Shown here: one piece after another, positions 21,244 to 29,685 of the stretch
Numbering within the stretch: position 1 is the stretch's first letter
Layout of the letters: each line of letters opens with the position of its first letter
Assembly (NCBI RefSeq): GCF_003402535.2
Contig: NZ_AP025170.1
Location: 2,232,001 to 2,296,000, forward strand
DNA: 64,000 bases
Direction: 5' to 3'
From: Cupriavidus sp. P-10
Lineage (GTDB): Bacteria; Pseudomonadota; Gammaproteobacteria; Burkholderiales; Burkholderiaceae
The notes under the pieces: generated by a model
What the model saw: the letters and a program-made list of their open reading frames with translations, nothing else
Told to the model about the DNA's origin: nothing
The model's database searches: none
Position numbers and translations under genes: made by a program

Positions 21244-22107
21244 TCACTGTGGCGGCAGGTACCGCATCGGATCAACCGGTTTTCCGTTCTTGCGAACTTC
21301 GAAGTGAAGCTTCACCCGGTCGGTATCACTGTTGCCCATCTCCGCAATCTTCTGGCCCTTGCGAACCGCCGATTGCTCTGTCACGAGCACCTTTTCGTTG
21401 TGCCCGTACGCAGTAAGAAATGTCTCGTTGTGTTTGATGATGACAAGATTCCCGTAGCCGCGCAAGGGGCCAACGTGAATCACTCGGCCATCATCGGCGG
21501 CCAATACCGCGTCGCCCTTCTTGCCCGCAATATCGATGCCTTTATTACCCTTGTCATCGAATTTGGCAACCATCTGGCCGGTCGCCGGCCAGGCCAGCTT
21601 CATCGCCCCATCCGCAACCGGTGCGGCCGAGGTGGCGGCCGCTGCCGCGGGCGTTGCCGGCGCCGGCGCTGCGGCTGCCGGCGGTGGCACAGGCGCGCCC
21701 GGCGGGCGCGCCTGGTCGATCGGCTGGGCCTGCACCGTGGCCGGGGCGATCGGCGTAGTGGAAACCCCGGGCGCAGTGTTGACGTCGGCACCTGGCGGCA
21801 CGATGCGCAACAACTGGCCAACTTCGATCTGGTTCACGTTGGACAGGTTGTTCCAGGTGGCCACATCGCGGTACGACTGGCCGTTTTCCAGGGCGATTCG
21901 ATAAAGCGTATCGCCTCGCTTGACCCGATAGTATCCCGGCGGGGCTGGTTCCGTCGACGCGGCGGCGGCGCCCGAGATGGAGGTGCGGTCAACGACAGGG
22001 GCCGGCATCGGCGAATTGGCGCATGCGGCCAGCAGGGCCGTCAGCGCGGAAGCCGTAAAAAGTTGACCGGCGCGTGCGAAATATTGCGATTTCACGATGT
22101 TGTGCAT
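21244..22107 (-). CDS. nlpD: Murein hydrolase activator NlpD
   Basis: A 287-residue lipoprotein (lipobox LAAC, Cys 29) with a LysM domain (YYRVKRGDTLYRIALENG onward, about residues 59-103), a Pro/Ala-rich linker and a C-terminal M23/LytM domain (GIDIAGKKGDAVLAADDGRV to RYLPPQ). The LytM domain looks catalytically degenerate, as in E. coli NlpD, which activates the amidase AmiC during cell division rather than cutting peptidoglycan itself. It lies between pcm (8 bases) and rpoS (6 bases). Confidence 0.95.
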   Translation of the reverse strand: MHNIVKSQYFARAGQLFTASALTALLAACANSPMPAPVVDRTSISGAAAASTEPAPPGYYRVKRGDTLYRIALENGQSYRDVATWNNLSNVNQIEVGQLLRIVPPGADVNTAPGVSTTPIAPATVQAQPIDQARPPGAPVPPPAAAAPAPATPAAAAATSAAPVADGAMKLAWPATGQMVAKFDDKGNKGIDIAGKKGDAVLAADDGRVIHVGPLRGYGNLVIIKHNETFLTAYGHNEKVLVTEQSAVRKGQKIAEMGNSDTDRVKLHFEVRKNGKPVDPMRYLPPQ

Positions 22108-22115
22108 AGTTCGAC

Positions 22116-23033
22116 TCAGATGGTGCCCGATTTTAAGGGCACAAAGAAAACGGCTTCAAGCGCGGTTCTGTGAAAGCGATGGCGGTTGCGCCGCTCGATC
22201 AGCAGCAACTGCTGCGTCACGGTCTGGCCGGGCACGCCCGCCGGCGGCACCACGGCCACCGGGGCGATCAGCCGCCCGCCTACTTCCAGTTGCTCCAGCA
22301 GCGCCTGTGGCACCTCCATGCCGGCGGCGGCCAGGATGATGGCCGAGAACGGTGCCGCCTGGGGCAGGCCGAGCATGCCGTCGCCATAGTGCAGGCGCAG
22401 GTTGGGTACGCGCAGCGGGCGCAGGTTCGCCTTGGCCTGCTCGTGCAACGGCCGGATGCGCTCGATCGAGAAGACTTCGCGCGCTACCTGGCTCAGCACA
22501 GCGGCCTGGTAGCCGCAACCGGTGCCGATCTCCAGCACGCGCTCCAGCGGCGTGTCGGCGGCCAGGCCGTCGCGCAGCAGCTCGATCATGCGCGCCACCA
22601 CCGATGGCTTGGAAATGGTCTGCTGGTGGCCAATCGGCAACGCGGCGTCTTCATACGCCTGCGACGCCAGCCCCGGCTCTACAAACAGGTGGCGCGGCAC
22701 CGTAGCGATAGCCGACAGCACGCGCTCGTCACGGATGCCGCTGGCGTGCAGCCGGGCCGCCAGCGCGGCGCGCGCGCGCGCGGACGCCATGCCGCCCCCA
22801 CCGGCCGTGGCCGCCGAGGCGCGCTGCTCCACGGCGCTCGCGGGTGCGGGCGCCGGCGCCGGCGCCGCGGTACGGGGCAGCCTTGCCTTGGCCGGTTTCG
22901 GCGGCGCTGCGGACGTTCCCGTGCGCCGGGCGTCTACGGCAGGCATGCCGGCGGTGCGGGCCGGTGCGGGCTTGCGTTCAACGACCGCGTCCAGCGGCAG
23001 GGGGAACTTGTTGCGTCGGGGCGTGGAACTCAT
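22116..23033 (-). CDS. pcm: Protein-L-isoaspartate O-methyltransferase
   Basis: A 305-residue protein whose last 220 residues are the Pcm repair enzyme, with the SAM-binding motif [14 protein letters not shown] and the substrate loop [12 protein letters not shown]. It methylates isoaspartyl residues so that damaged proteins can be repaired. The first 85 residues are an Ala/Pro/Arg-rich extension absent from E. coli Pcm (208 residues). An internal ATG at [14 protein letters not shown] would give a normal-length enzyme, so the true start is uncertain. It lies between surE and nlpD. Confidence 0.93.
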   Translation of the reverse strand: MSSTPRRNKFPLPLDAVVERKPAPARTAGMPAVDARRTGTSAAPPKPAKARLPRTAAPAPAPAPASAVEQRASAATAGGGGMASARARAALAARLHASGIRDERVLSAIATVPRHLFVEPGLASQAYEDAALPIGHQQTISKPSVVARMIELLRDGLAADTPLERVLEIGTGCGYQAAVLSQVAREVFSIERIRPLHEQAKANLRPLRVPNLRLHYGDGMLGLPQAAPFSAIILAAAGMEVPQALLEQLEVGGRLIAPVAVVPPAGVPGQTVTQQLLLIERRNRHRFHRTALEAVFFVPLKSGTI

Positions 23034-23061
23034 CGGGGGCGCGACACTGCGAAGCGGCTGC

Positions 23062-23814
23062 CTATTTCAGCCACTGGTCGAGCGCGTCGAGCTGTCCGCG
23101 ATGGGTCAGGTCGAGCTGCAACGGCGTCAGCGAGACATAGCCGGCGGCGGTGGCATGGAAGTCCGTGCCTTCGCTGGCATCGCGCGCGTCACCGGCCGGT
23201 CCGATCCAGTAGTTGGTGTCGCCGCGCGGATTGACCTGCGTGATCACCGGCTGCGAAGGATGGCGCTTGCCCAGGCGCGTGGCGCGATAGCCCTTGATGT
23301 GTTCGAATGGCAGGCTGGGAATATTGACGTTGAGCAGGAAGGGCTCGGCCTGTGGACGCGCGATGATGCGCTCCACCACGGTGCGCGCTACGCGCGCGGC
23401 TGCGTCGAGATGCTCCCAGCCCTTGTCGACCTGAGAGAAGGCTACCGACGGGATGCCGAGCAGGTAGCCTTCTATGGCGGCGGCGACGGTGCCGGAATAC
23501 AGCACGTCCTCGCCCATGTTCTGCCCCTGGTTGATGCCGGACACCACCAGGTCGGGCTTCTCTTCGAGCAGCCCGGTCAGCGCGATATGCACGCAGTCGG
23601 TCGGCGTGCCGTTGACGAAGCGGAATCCCTTCTGCACGCCTTCGCGCGCTTCGTAGATCGAGAGCGGGCGCTGCAGCGTCAGCGAGTTGGACGCGCCGCT
23701 ATGGTTCTGCTCCGGAGCAATGACCGTGATCCGGCCCAGCGGGGCGAGCGCAGCATGCAGAACGGCCAGTCCCGGCGCGAGATAACCGTCATCGTTGGCA
23801 AGGAGGATATGCAT
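23062..23814 (-). CDS. surE: 5'/3'-nucleotidase SurE
   Basis: A 250-residue stationary-phase phosphatase acting on nucleoside monophosphates and short polyphosphates. The metal-binding start [15 protein letters not shown], the [10 protein letters not shown] loop and the Ser/Thr-rich [11 protein letters not shown] region are intact. An AAGGAGG ribosome site is clear before the ATG. It is the first gene of the surE-pcm-nlpD-rpoS run. Confidence 0.97.
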   Translation of the reverse strand: MHILLANDDGYLAPGLAVLHAALAPLGRITVIAPEQNHSGASNSLTLQRPLSIYEAREGVQKGFRFVNGTPTDCVHIALTGLLEEKPDLVVSGINQGQNMGEDVLYSGTVAAAIEGYLLGIPSVAFSQVDKGWEHLDAAARVARTVVERIIARPQAEPFLLNVNIPSLPFEHIKGYRATRLGKRHPSQPVITQVNPRGDTNYWIGPAGDARDASEGTDFHATAAGYVSLTPLQLDLTHRGQLDALDQWLK

Positions 23815-24045
23815 GGCGCGATTGTACCTGAGCGCGGCCCGCGCAAGCGCCCCGCGCGCCGCGCCGGCGTTGCGTTCCGGTGCGTTCCGCGACCCGGTAT
23901 GCAGGGCGCAAATAACCGACCCAGCGCCTTCGGCATGGAACAGAACGACCGTGCTATTTGTACGCTACACTTGCCCTGCCCGCCCGCATAAGCTTGACTG
24001 GCGCGGAATGCCACACGAATGCCACACATATCGAACGGAGACAAG

Positions 24046-25020
24046 ATGAAAGCCGTACTGTGCAAAGCCTGGGGCCCCCCTGATTCGCTGACCGTCGAAA
24101 CCCTGCCTGACCTGGTGCCGGGCGCGGGCGAAGTGGTCATCGACGTGAAGGCGGCCGCGGTCAACTTCCCGGATGTGCTCATCATCCAGAACAAATACCA
24201 GGCCAAGCCTGCGCTGCCGTTCAGCCCCGGCTCAGAACTGGCCGGCGTGGTCAATGCGGTGGGCGAAGGCGTCACCCACGTCAAGCCGGGCGACAAGGTC
24301 ATCGCTTACCTGGGCAACGGCGCATTTGCCACGCAGGCCAAGGCGCCCGCCGCTTCGGTGGTGCCGATGCCGCCGGGCATCGACTTCGAGACCGCCGCGG
24401 CCTTCACGCTGACCTACGGCACCTCGCACCATGCGGTGATCGACCGCGGCGAGCTGAAGGCGGGCCAGACCATGCTGGTGCTGGGCGCGGCCGGCGGCGT
24501 GGGCATCGCGGCGATCGAGATCGGCAAGGCCATCGGCGCGCGCGTGATCGCCGCCGCCTCGACCGACGAAAAGCTGGCGGTGTGCAAGGAACATGGTGCC
24601 GATGCGCTGATCAACTACAGCACCGAAGACCTGCGCGAGCGCGTCAAGGCGCTGACCGACGGCAAGGGCCCGGATGTCGTCTACGACCCGGTGGGCGGCA
24701 TCTATGCCGAGCCGGCGTTCCGCTCGATCGGCTGGCGCGGCCGTTACCTGGTGGTGGGTTTTGCCAATGGCGAGATCCCGAAGCTGCCGCTGAACCTGGC
24801 GCTGCTGAAGGGCGCGTCGCTGGTGGGCGTGTTCTGGGGCGATTTCGTGCGCCGCGAGCCCAAGGCCAACCAGGCCAACATGGCGCAGATGCTGGGCTGG
24901 ATGAAGGAAGGCAAGATCCGCCCGCATATCTCGGCGCGCTATCCGCTGGAACAGGCACCGCAGGCGCTCAAGGATATGGAAGCGCGCAAGGTGACCGGCA
25001 AGATCGTGATCGTGCCGTGA
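24046..25020 (+). CDS. Zinc-independent quinone oxidoreductase family (MDR superfamily)
   Basis: A 324-residue NAD(P)H-dependent oxidoreductase of the medium-chain dehydrogenase family. The N-terminal GroES-like domain (GEVVIDVKAAAVNFPDVLIIQ) lacks the zinc ligands of alcohol dehydrogenases, and the Rossmann domain has VLGAAGGVGIAAIEI. It resembles NADPH:quinone reductases and acryloyl/crotonyl-CoA reductase-like enzymes; the substrate is not known. GGAG sits 5 bases before the ATG (MKAVLCKAWGPP), so the upstream in-frame ATG is less likely. It stands alone between divergent surE and the converging ABC importer. Confidence 0.88.
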   Translation: MKAVLCKAWGPPDSLTVETLPDLVPGAGEVVIDVKAAAVNFPDVLIIQNKYQAKPALPFSPGSELAGVVNAVGEGVTHVKPGDKVIAYLGNGAFATQAKAPAASVVPMPPGIDFETAAAFTLTYGTSHHAVIDRGELKAGQTMLVLGAAGGVGIAAIEIGKAIGARVIAAASTDEKLAVCKEHGADALINYSTEDLRERVKALTDGKGPDVVYDPVGGIYAEPAFRSIGWRGRYLVVGFANGEIPKLPLNLALLKGASLVGVFWGDFVRREPKANQANMAQMLGWMKEGKIRPHISARYPLEQAPQALKDMEARKVTGKIVIVP

Positions 25021-25069
25021 TCACGTCCTGAGCGTGTCCTGAAGCAGGCACCGGTGGCGGGCGCCCTGC

Positions 25070-25095
25070 CCCCTCTCCCGCGAGCGGGAGAGGGG
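25070..25095. repeat. Dispersed palindromic repeat (REP-like)
   Basis: Arms CCCCTCTCCCGC and GCGGGAGAGGGG face each other around two bases. It lies in the 99-base gap between converging genes, where it could act as a terminator or mRNA 3'-end. The same arm sequence occurs on both sides of the insertion sequence at 28125-29623, showing it is a repeated family. Confidence 0.85.
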
Positions 25096-25119
25096 AGCAA
25101 ACCAGCGCGGACTCGGAGG

Positions 25120-25911
25120 TCAGAGCTTCTCCGTCTCCCCGCTCCTGGGCTGCCACTTCATCAGCCGCTTCTCGCCGATGCCGACCATCCAGTCCAGCAT
25201 GAGCGCAAACGCCGTCAGCACCACGATGCCGGCGAACACCGTGTTGATGTCGAACGTGCCCTCGGCCTGCAGAATCAGGTAGCCCACGCCGCGAGCGGAG
25301 CCCAGGTACTCGCCCACCACCGCGCCGACAAAAGCCAGCCCGACCGAGGTATGGAGCGACGAAAACACCCAGCTGGTCGCGCTCGGCAGGTACACGTGGC
25401 GCAACAGCTGATGCCGGTTTGCGCCCAGCATGCGCGCGTTGGCGAGCACCACCGGGCTCACTTCCTTGACGCCCTGGTAGACGTTGAAGAAGACGATGAA
25501 GAACACCAGCGTCACCGCCAGCGCCACCTTCGACCAGATCCCGAGGCCGAACCATACCGCGAAGATCGGCGCCAGGATCACGCGCGGCATCGAGTTCATC
25601 GCCTTGACGTAGGGATCCAGGATGGCCGAAGTCATCGGGCTCAAGGCCAGCCACAGGCCCACGCCCAGCCCCGCCACCGTGCCGATGCCGAAGGCCAGCA
25701 CCGTCTCGAGCAGCGTCACGCCAAGGTGCAGGTAGATATCGCGCTCAATGAAGAACCAGTTCCAGATCCGCTGCGCGACCATCAGCGGCTCGCCGAAGAA
25801 GAAGGCAACCTGCTGCGAGCGCGTGGCGAAGTGCCAGACGCCCAGGATCACCACCAGCACCAGCAGCTGCCAGACGCGCAGCATGCTTTTGGAGTCGTTA
25901 CGGAATGCCAT
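25120..25911 (-). CDS. ABC importer permease, SsuC/TauC type
   Basis: A 263-residue inner-membrane protein with about six helices and the BPD_transp_1 EAA-type loop (GVKEVSPVVLANARMLGANRHQLLRHVYLP). It is the channel subunit of a nitrate/sulfonate/taurine-type importer. It is the last gene of the operon: binding protein, ATPase, permease. A 64-base gap after the ATPase contains a short direct repeat (gatgacgtt twice). The transported compound cannot be read from the sequence; aliphatic sulfonates, taurine or thiamin precursors are options in this family. Confidence 0.88.
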   Translation of the reverse strand: MAFRNDSKSMLRVWQLLVLVVILGVWHFATRSQQVAFFFGEPLMVAQRIWNWFFIERDIYLHLGVTLLETVLAFGIGTVAGLGVGLWLALSPMTSAILDPYVKAMNSMPRVILAPIFAVWFGLGIWSKVALAVTLVFFIVFFNVYQGVKEVSPVVLANARMLGANRHQLLRHVYLPSATSWVFSSLHTSVGLAFVGAVVGEYLGSARGVGYLILQAEGTFDINTVFAGIVVLTAFALMLDWMVGIGEKRLMKWQPRSGETEKL

Positions 25912-25975
25912 CGGGATTCAGGTGTTGTTGTGATGACGTTTTGATGACGTTGCGGTGACCTTGTGAAGGCCGGCC

Positions 25976-26788
25976 TCAGGCCACCTTGCGCTGTTGCGCA
26001 TAGCCCTTGAGCACTTCCTCGCGCAGCACGTCCCAGATCGCGGCGTGCAATTCGACAAAGCGCGGATGGTTGCGGATCTCGGCCACGTCGCGCGGGCGCG
26101 GCAGGTCGATGGCGAACTCGCCGATGGGATGCGTGGCCGGACCCGCCGACAGCACCACCACGCGGTCGCTCATGGCGATGGCCTCGTCGAGGTCGTGGGT
26201 GATGAACAGCACGGCCTTGCGCTTGGCGGCCCACAGGTCCAGCACCTCGTTTTCCATCAGCTGCCGAGTCTGGATATCGAGCGCGGAGAACGGCTCGTCC
26301 ATCAGGATGATGTCCGGGTCCAGCACCAGGGTCTGCGCCAGCGCCACGCGCTTGCGCATGCCTCCCGAGAGCTGGTGCGGATAACGGTCGCCGAAACCGC
26401 CCAGGCCCACGCGGCGCAGCCATTCCTCGCCCTGCCGTACGGCCTCGGCGCGCGCCACGCCGCGGAATTCGAGCCCCGCGACGACGTTGTCGAGCGCGCT
26501 GCGCCACGGCATCAGCGCCTCGGTCTGGAACATGTAGCCGGCGCGCCGGTTGATGCCGCGCAGCGGCTCGCCGAACACGCGTACCTCGCCGCTGGAGGGC
26601 TCCAGCAGGCCGGCGCCGACATTCAGCAGCGTCGACTTGCCGCAGCCGGTCGGGCCGACCACCGAGACGAACTCGCCAGGCTGGATCGACAGCGTGACGT
26701 CCTTGACCGCGGTATAGCGCTGGCTGCGGTCATCGCGCGAGACAAAGGTGCAGGTGACCTTGTCGAGGGAAAGTGCGGGAATGCTCAT
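25976..26788 (-). CDS. ABC importer ATP-binding protein, SsuB/TauB type
   Basis: A 270-residue ATPase with Walker A (GPTGCGKST), Q-loop (MFQTEALMPW), signature (LSGGMRKR), Walker B (IILMDEPFSALD) and the switch histidine (FITHDLDEA). The signature LSGGMRKR is the variant common in this importer family. The ATG giving MSIPALSLDKV was chosen, since the 24 codons before it (MLCGSGRHSLI...) do not look like ABC sequence. It powers the permease encoded just downstream. Confidence 0.92.
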   Translation of the reverse strand: MSIPALSLDKVTCTFVSRDDRSQRYTAVKDVTLSIQPGEFVSVVGPTGCGKSTLLNVGAGLLEPSSGEVRVFGEPLRGINRRAGYMFQTEALMPWRSALDNVVAGLEFRGVARAEAVRQGEEWLRRVGLGGFGDRYPHQLSGGMRKRVALAQTLVLDPDIILMDEPFSALDIQTRQLMENEVLDLWAAKRKAVLFITHDLDEAIAMSDRVVVLSAGPATHPIGEFAIDLPRPRDVAEIRNHPRFVELHAAIWDVLREEVLKGYAQQRKVA

Positions 26789-26905
26789 GGTGCACCGTGT
26801 CGTTCGCCGTCCGTGCCGCTGGCGAGTGATGAGGGAATGCCTGCCGCTGCCGCAAAGCAAAGGCCCGCTGCGGGCAGCGGGCCGGTGATCGTGCGCGGCG
26901 CGGTC

Positions 26906-27949
26906 TTACTTGTACTTGGCGTTGGCCTTCTGCACGAAGGCGTTGGTGTAGGTGTCTTCCAGCTTGATCGACTTGCCCTTCAGCTCGGCGTCGAACTGCT
27001 GCAGCGTGCTCAGCGCGGTGCGCGGGCCGTCGGCCGGCATGGTGCCATCCGGCGAGATCGCTTCCTTGACCTTGTCCCACGCGGCCAGGTACAGCGCGCG
27101 GTCGCCCAGCAAGTAGCTTTCCGGCACGGTCTTGACGATGTCCGACGGGCCCGCCTTCTGCATCCACTTGAGCGCGCGCACCATGGCATTGGTCAGCGCC
27201 TGCGTGGTGTTGGGGTTCTGCTGGATAAAGGCCTGCGACGCATACAGGCAGCCCGACGGCATGCTGCCGCCAAACACCGCCTGCGTGTCCTTGAGCGTGC
27301 GCGTGTCCGAGGCAATGCGCACCTCGTTCTTCTGCGTCAGCATCGAGATCACCGGGTCGAGGTTGGCCATCGCATCGATCTGGCCCGAGCGCATCGCCGC
27401 CACCGCGCCGGCGCTGGCGCCCACCCCGATGAACGACACGTCCGACGGCTTCAGCCCATGCTTGGCCAGCACGAAGTTGGCCATCATGTTGGTCGACGAC
27501 CCCGGCGCTGTCACCCCGATCTTCTTGCCCTTCAGGTCGGCGATCGACTTGAAGTTGGGCATGGTCTTGTTCGACACCACCAGCACGATCTGCGGCGCAC
27601 GGCCTTGCAGCACGAATTCCTGGTAGCGCTGGCCCTTGCCCTGCAGGTTGATGGTGTGCTCGTAGGCGCCCGAGACCACGTCGGCGCTGCCGCCCACCAC
27701 GGCCTGCAGCGCCTTGGCGCCGCCGGCGAAGTCGACGATCTCGACGTCCAGGCCTTCGTCCTTGAAGTAGCCCTGGCGCTCGGCGATGGTCAGCGGCAGG
27801 TAGTAGAACAGGTTCTTGCCGCCGACCGCGATGGTGACCTTGGTTTTCTCTGGCTTGCCCTGCGCCTGCGCATGGCCGAAGGTGAACCAGCCGGCCAGGA
27901 ACAGCGCCAGTGCGATCAGGAACTGCTTCCAGAATTTCTTGTTATACAT
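26906..27949 (-). CDS. ABC importer periplasmic binding protein, SsuA/NMT1 family
   Basis: A 347-residue protein with a clear signal peptide (hydrophobic LIALALFLAGWFTFG, cleavage after HAQA) and the two-lobed NMT1/SsuA-like fold (YYLPLTIAERQGYFKDEGLDVEIVDFAGGAKALQAVVGGSADVV). It captures the ligand in the periplasm for the permease and ATPase that follow. GGAGACAAG precedes the ATG. The IS element ends about 175 bases upstream of this start, so the operon's own promoter must be inside the short remaining gap or supplied by the element. Confidence 0.9.
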   Translation of the reverse strand: MYNKKFWKQFLIALALFLAGWFTFGHAQAQGKPEKTKVTIAVGGKNLFYYLPLTIAERQGYFKDEGLDVEIVDFAGGAKALQAVVGGSADVVSGAYEHTINLQGKGQRYQEFVLQGRAPQIVLVVSNKTMPNFKSIADLKGKKIGVTAPGSSTNMMANFVLAKHGLKPSDVSFIGVGASAGAVAAMRSGQIDAMANLDPVISMLTQKNEVRIASDTRTLKDTQAVFGGSMPSGCLYASQAFIQQNPNTTQALTNAMVRALKWMQKAGPSDIVKTVPESYLLGDRALYLAAWDKVKEAISPDGTMPADGPRTALSTLQQFDAELKGKSIKLEDTYTNAFVQKANAKYK

Positions 27950-27962
27950 GCTTGTCTCCTAC

Positions 27963-27984
27963 CCGTTTCCTGTCCGTTTCCTGT
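27963..27984. repeat. Tandem 11-bp repeat in the ABC operon leader
   Basis: Two exact copies of CCGTTTCCTGT in a row are followed by a partial third (CCGTTTGG). They lie within 15-35 bases upstream of the binding-protein start codon, in the mRNA leader. Confidence 0.7.
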
Positions 27985-28105
27985 CCGTTTGGATCCGGAC
28001 GGCGATGCGCGAAAGCACGGCGTGCCGCCGTGCGGCAAGTTGCGATGCTACCGGGTGGATCGTGGGTCCGCATCGGTATCTATACCTACGCGGGTTGCCG
28101 GTGTG

Positions 28106-28124
28106 CTCCCCTCTCCCGCATGCG
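28106..28124. repeat. Left half of the palindromic repeat split by the IS, including 8-bp target duplication
   Basis: This is the left arm (CTCCCCTCTCCCGCATGCG) of a palindrome whose other half lies at 29624-29642. The last 8 bases, CGCATGCG, are duplicated on the other side of the element. Joining the two halves with a single copy of those 8 bases rebuilds a 30-bp perfect palindrome, with the same arms as the repeat at 25070-25095. Confidence 0.75.
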
Positions 28125-29623
28125 CTTGCCTTTACCCACAACTTGCGGCGGCTTACTCGTCTTTCTGGAAGATCCGATACATTTCGGTGATTTCGTGCAG
28201 GGCGAGGAAGCCGCGCCAGAGGACGGTGGCTCCCGGGGGATCGTCGTTTTTGCGACCCAGGTAGCCACCGAGCTTGGCGATCCAAAGGACCGCGTCGCTG
28301 AGTTTTGGCGCCTCTTCCGGTGGCTTGGTTGTGCCGTGCGTGCGGCAGTACAAGGCCCGCCATTCGAGCGATTGCAGTAGCGCCGAGCATGGGATATCGG
28401 CTTCGAGCCGGCCCAGCATGGTCGCGTACATAATGCGCCAGCCGATCACGGCGAACAGCGCCGTAGCACGTAGGAACCGCTCCAGCGTCCCGAACTGCCG
28501 CGCTTCGATCTGGCAGCCACTCTTCAGGACACGATGCCAGGATTCAATGGTCCAGCGCCGGGCATACCAGCTCAGTCGCTCCAGCGCATCTTCCAGCGTT
28601 TGGGTAGGCATTGAACTGAGCAACATCCATTCGAGCGGCTCAACGCCTTGGGGCGGCTCGATCTCCAGCGCGTGAATGGCAAACACTTCGAGACTCGGTA
28701 GATCCTCTGCACCGCGGCTGCGCGGCGGTCGCAGTTGGACGGGCACACAACGCAAAGCCAGTCGGGCGCTACGCGCCTGCCTGGCGCCGCTCCTGGGCAC
28801 GTGCAATACGGTCTCCCCAAGTACAGGAGCCGCAGCAACCGTCTCCCACAGATACTTCTCTGGGTGGTCCACGCCTCGATTCCAGGCGGCCCGCACCAAC
28901 CAGTCCACCCCCGCTGGGCGCGGCGCCAGGAACACGTCGTACACATCGCCCTCGCGATCGCTGACGGCAACAAGGTGCGTGTCCGGACACTGCATCTTGA
29001 GCGGCTCAAGGCATTCCAGCCCCTCCAGCCACTTCACGCTTTCCTTGTCACGAATGGACAGCGCCCGGCGCTGCCCGGCCTTGCCCGATGCTTGCGGCGC
29101 ACGCACCCACGTCTTCATGCTCAACACGCCCAGTGGCAGGCCCTCAGGCGTCACCGCCAGCACGCTGTGCAACATGAATCCGTGCAAATTGCCGCCCGTG
29201 CCGTGACCAAGCCTCTCAGTCGCGGGCAAATTTGCCAGATTGAATTCCGTGGTGTCCTGCACCGCCAATACGACAGGTACCTGCTGCATGCGACCCACGG
29301 TTTGCGTGACGTGGCTCGCCAGGATTCCGCCCGGATCGACCGCCTCATTGTCAAAGAAGCGATATGCCGCCTTGAGTTGGGCACCACTCAAGGCCTGCGG
29401 GAACGAAACATGGGCCTTTTGCGCCAGTCCGCGCGCCAATGCCACAAGGCGCCGCGTGCGACGCGCATCGCCCAATTGTGCGCCACTGAATTCGTCGCTG
29501 GCCCAGTCTTCGAGATCTTCCGTATCCGGCAAAATTGCCACCACTGATTGTCAACTTCACACGAAGTTAACACCGTCCAATCCGGTTTACAACCTTTCCA
29601 ATCGAGATGTGGGTAAAGGCAAG
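28125..29623 (-). mobile_element. Complete IS4-family insertion sequence, about 1.5 kb
   Basis: The element is about 1499 bp, with perfect 16-bp terminal inverted repeats (CTTGCCTTTACCCACA and complement) and one transposase gene filling nearly all of it. Eight bases, CGCATGCG, occur directly on both sides and read as a target-site duplication. Because the target is itself a palindrome, the apparent inverted repeat is 35 bp, and the element's exact edge could be one base to either side (6-bp duplication GCATGC). Perfect ends, perfect duplication and an intact gene point to a recent insertion. It lies between the Bug receptor gene and the ABC importer operon, in the same orientation as both. 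Confidence 0.85.
28153..29544 (-). CDS. IS4-family transposase
   Basis: A 463-residue DDE transposase, close in layout to Tn5/IS50 transposase (476 residues): N-terminal DNA-binding domain (EDWASDEFSGAQLGDARRTRRL), then the RNase-H-like core. Catalytic residues are visible: Asp 97 (AVQDTTEF), Asp 196 (AVSDREGD) and Glu 334 inside the family Y-(2)-R-(3)-E-(6)-K motif (Tyr 327, Arg 330, Glu 334, Lys 341). No frameshift or stop is seen, so it should be functional. The start is GTG; a stop codon lies three codons upstream. Confidence 0.93.
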   Translation of the reverse strand: MVAILPDTEDLEDWASDEFSGAQLGDARRTRRLVALARGLAQKAHVSFPQALSGAQLKAAYRFFDNEAVDPGGILASHVTQTVGRMQQVPVVLAVQDTTEFNLANLPATERLGHGTGGNLHGFMLHSVLAVTPEGLPLGVLSMKTWVRAPQASGKAGQRRALSIRDKESVKWLEGLECLEPLKMQCPDTHLVAVSDREGDVYDVFLAPRPAGVDWLVRAAWNRGVDHPEKYLWETVAAAPVLGETVLHVPRSGARQARSARLALRCVPVQLRPPRSRGAEDLPSLEVFAIHALEIEPPQGVEPLEWMLLSSMPTQTLEDALERLSWYARRWTIESWHRVLKSGCQIEARQFGTLERFLRATALFAVIGWRIMYATMLGRLEADIPCSALLQSLEWRALYCRTHGTTKPPEEAPKLSDAVLWIAKLGGYLGRKNDDPPGATVLWRGFLALHEITEMYRIFQKDE

Positions 29624-29642
29624 CGCATGCGGGAGAGGGGAG
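29624..29642. repeat. Right half of the palindromic repeat split by the IS
   Basis: Mirror of the left half at 28106-28124; begins with the 8-base duplication CGCATGCG and continues GGAGAGGGGAG. It lies about 45 bases past the stop codon of the Bug receptor gene, where the intact palindrome would have acted as a 3'-end or terminator. Confidence 0.75.
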
Positions 29643-29685
29643 ACAACATTGGCAGCCTGGACTGGTCAGCGACCGGAGGCGTCGC

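Noticed and set aside
20083..22173. A 696-codon plus-strand frame opposite rpoS and nlpD
   Set aside because: It is antisense to two certain genes, and its apparent Arg/Gly/Cys-rich stretch is the mirror of the nlpD linker.
28106..29642. Reading the full 35-bp inverted repeat as the terminal repeats of the insertion sequence
   Set aside because: No direct duplication lies outside those ends, whereas taking 16-bp ends gives a perfect 8-bp duplication, and the outer part matches an independent palindromic repeat at 25070-25095.
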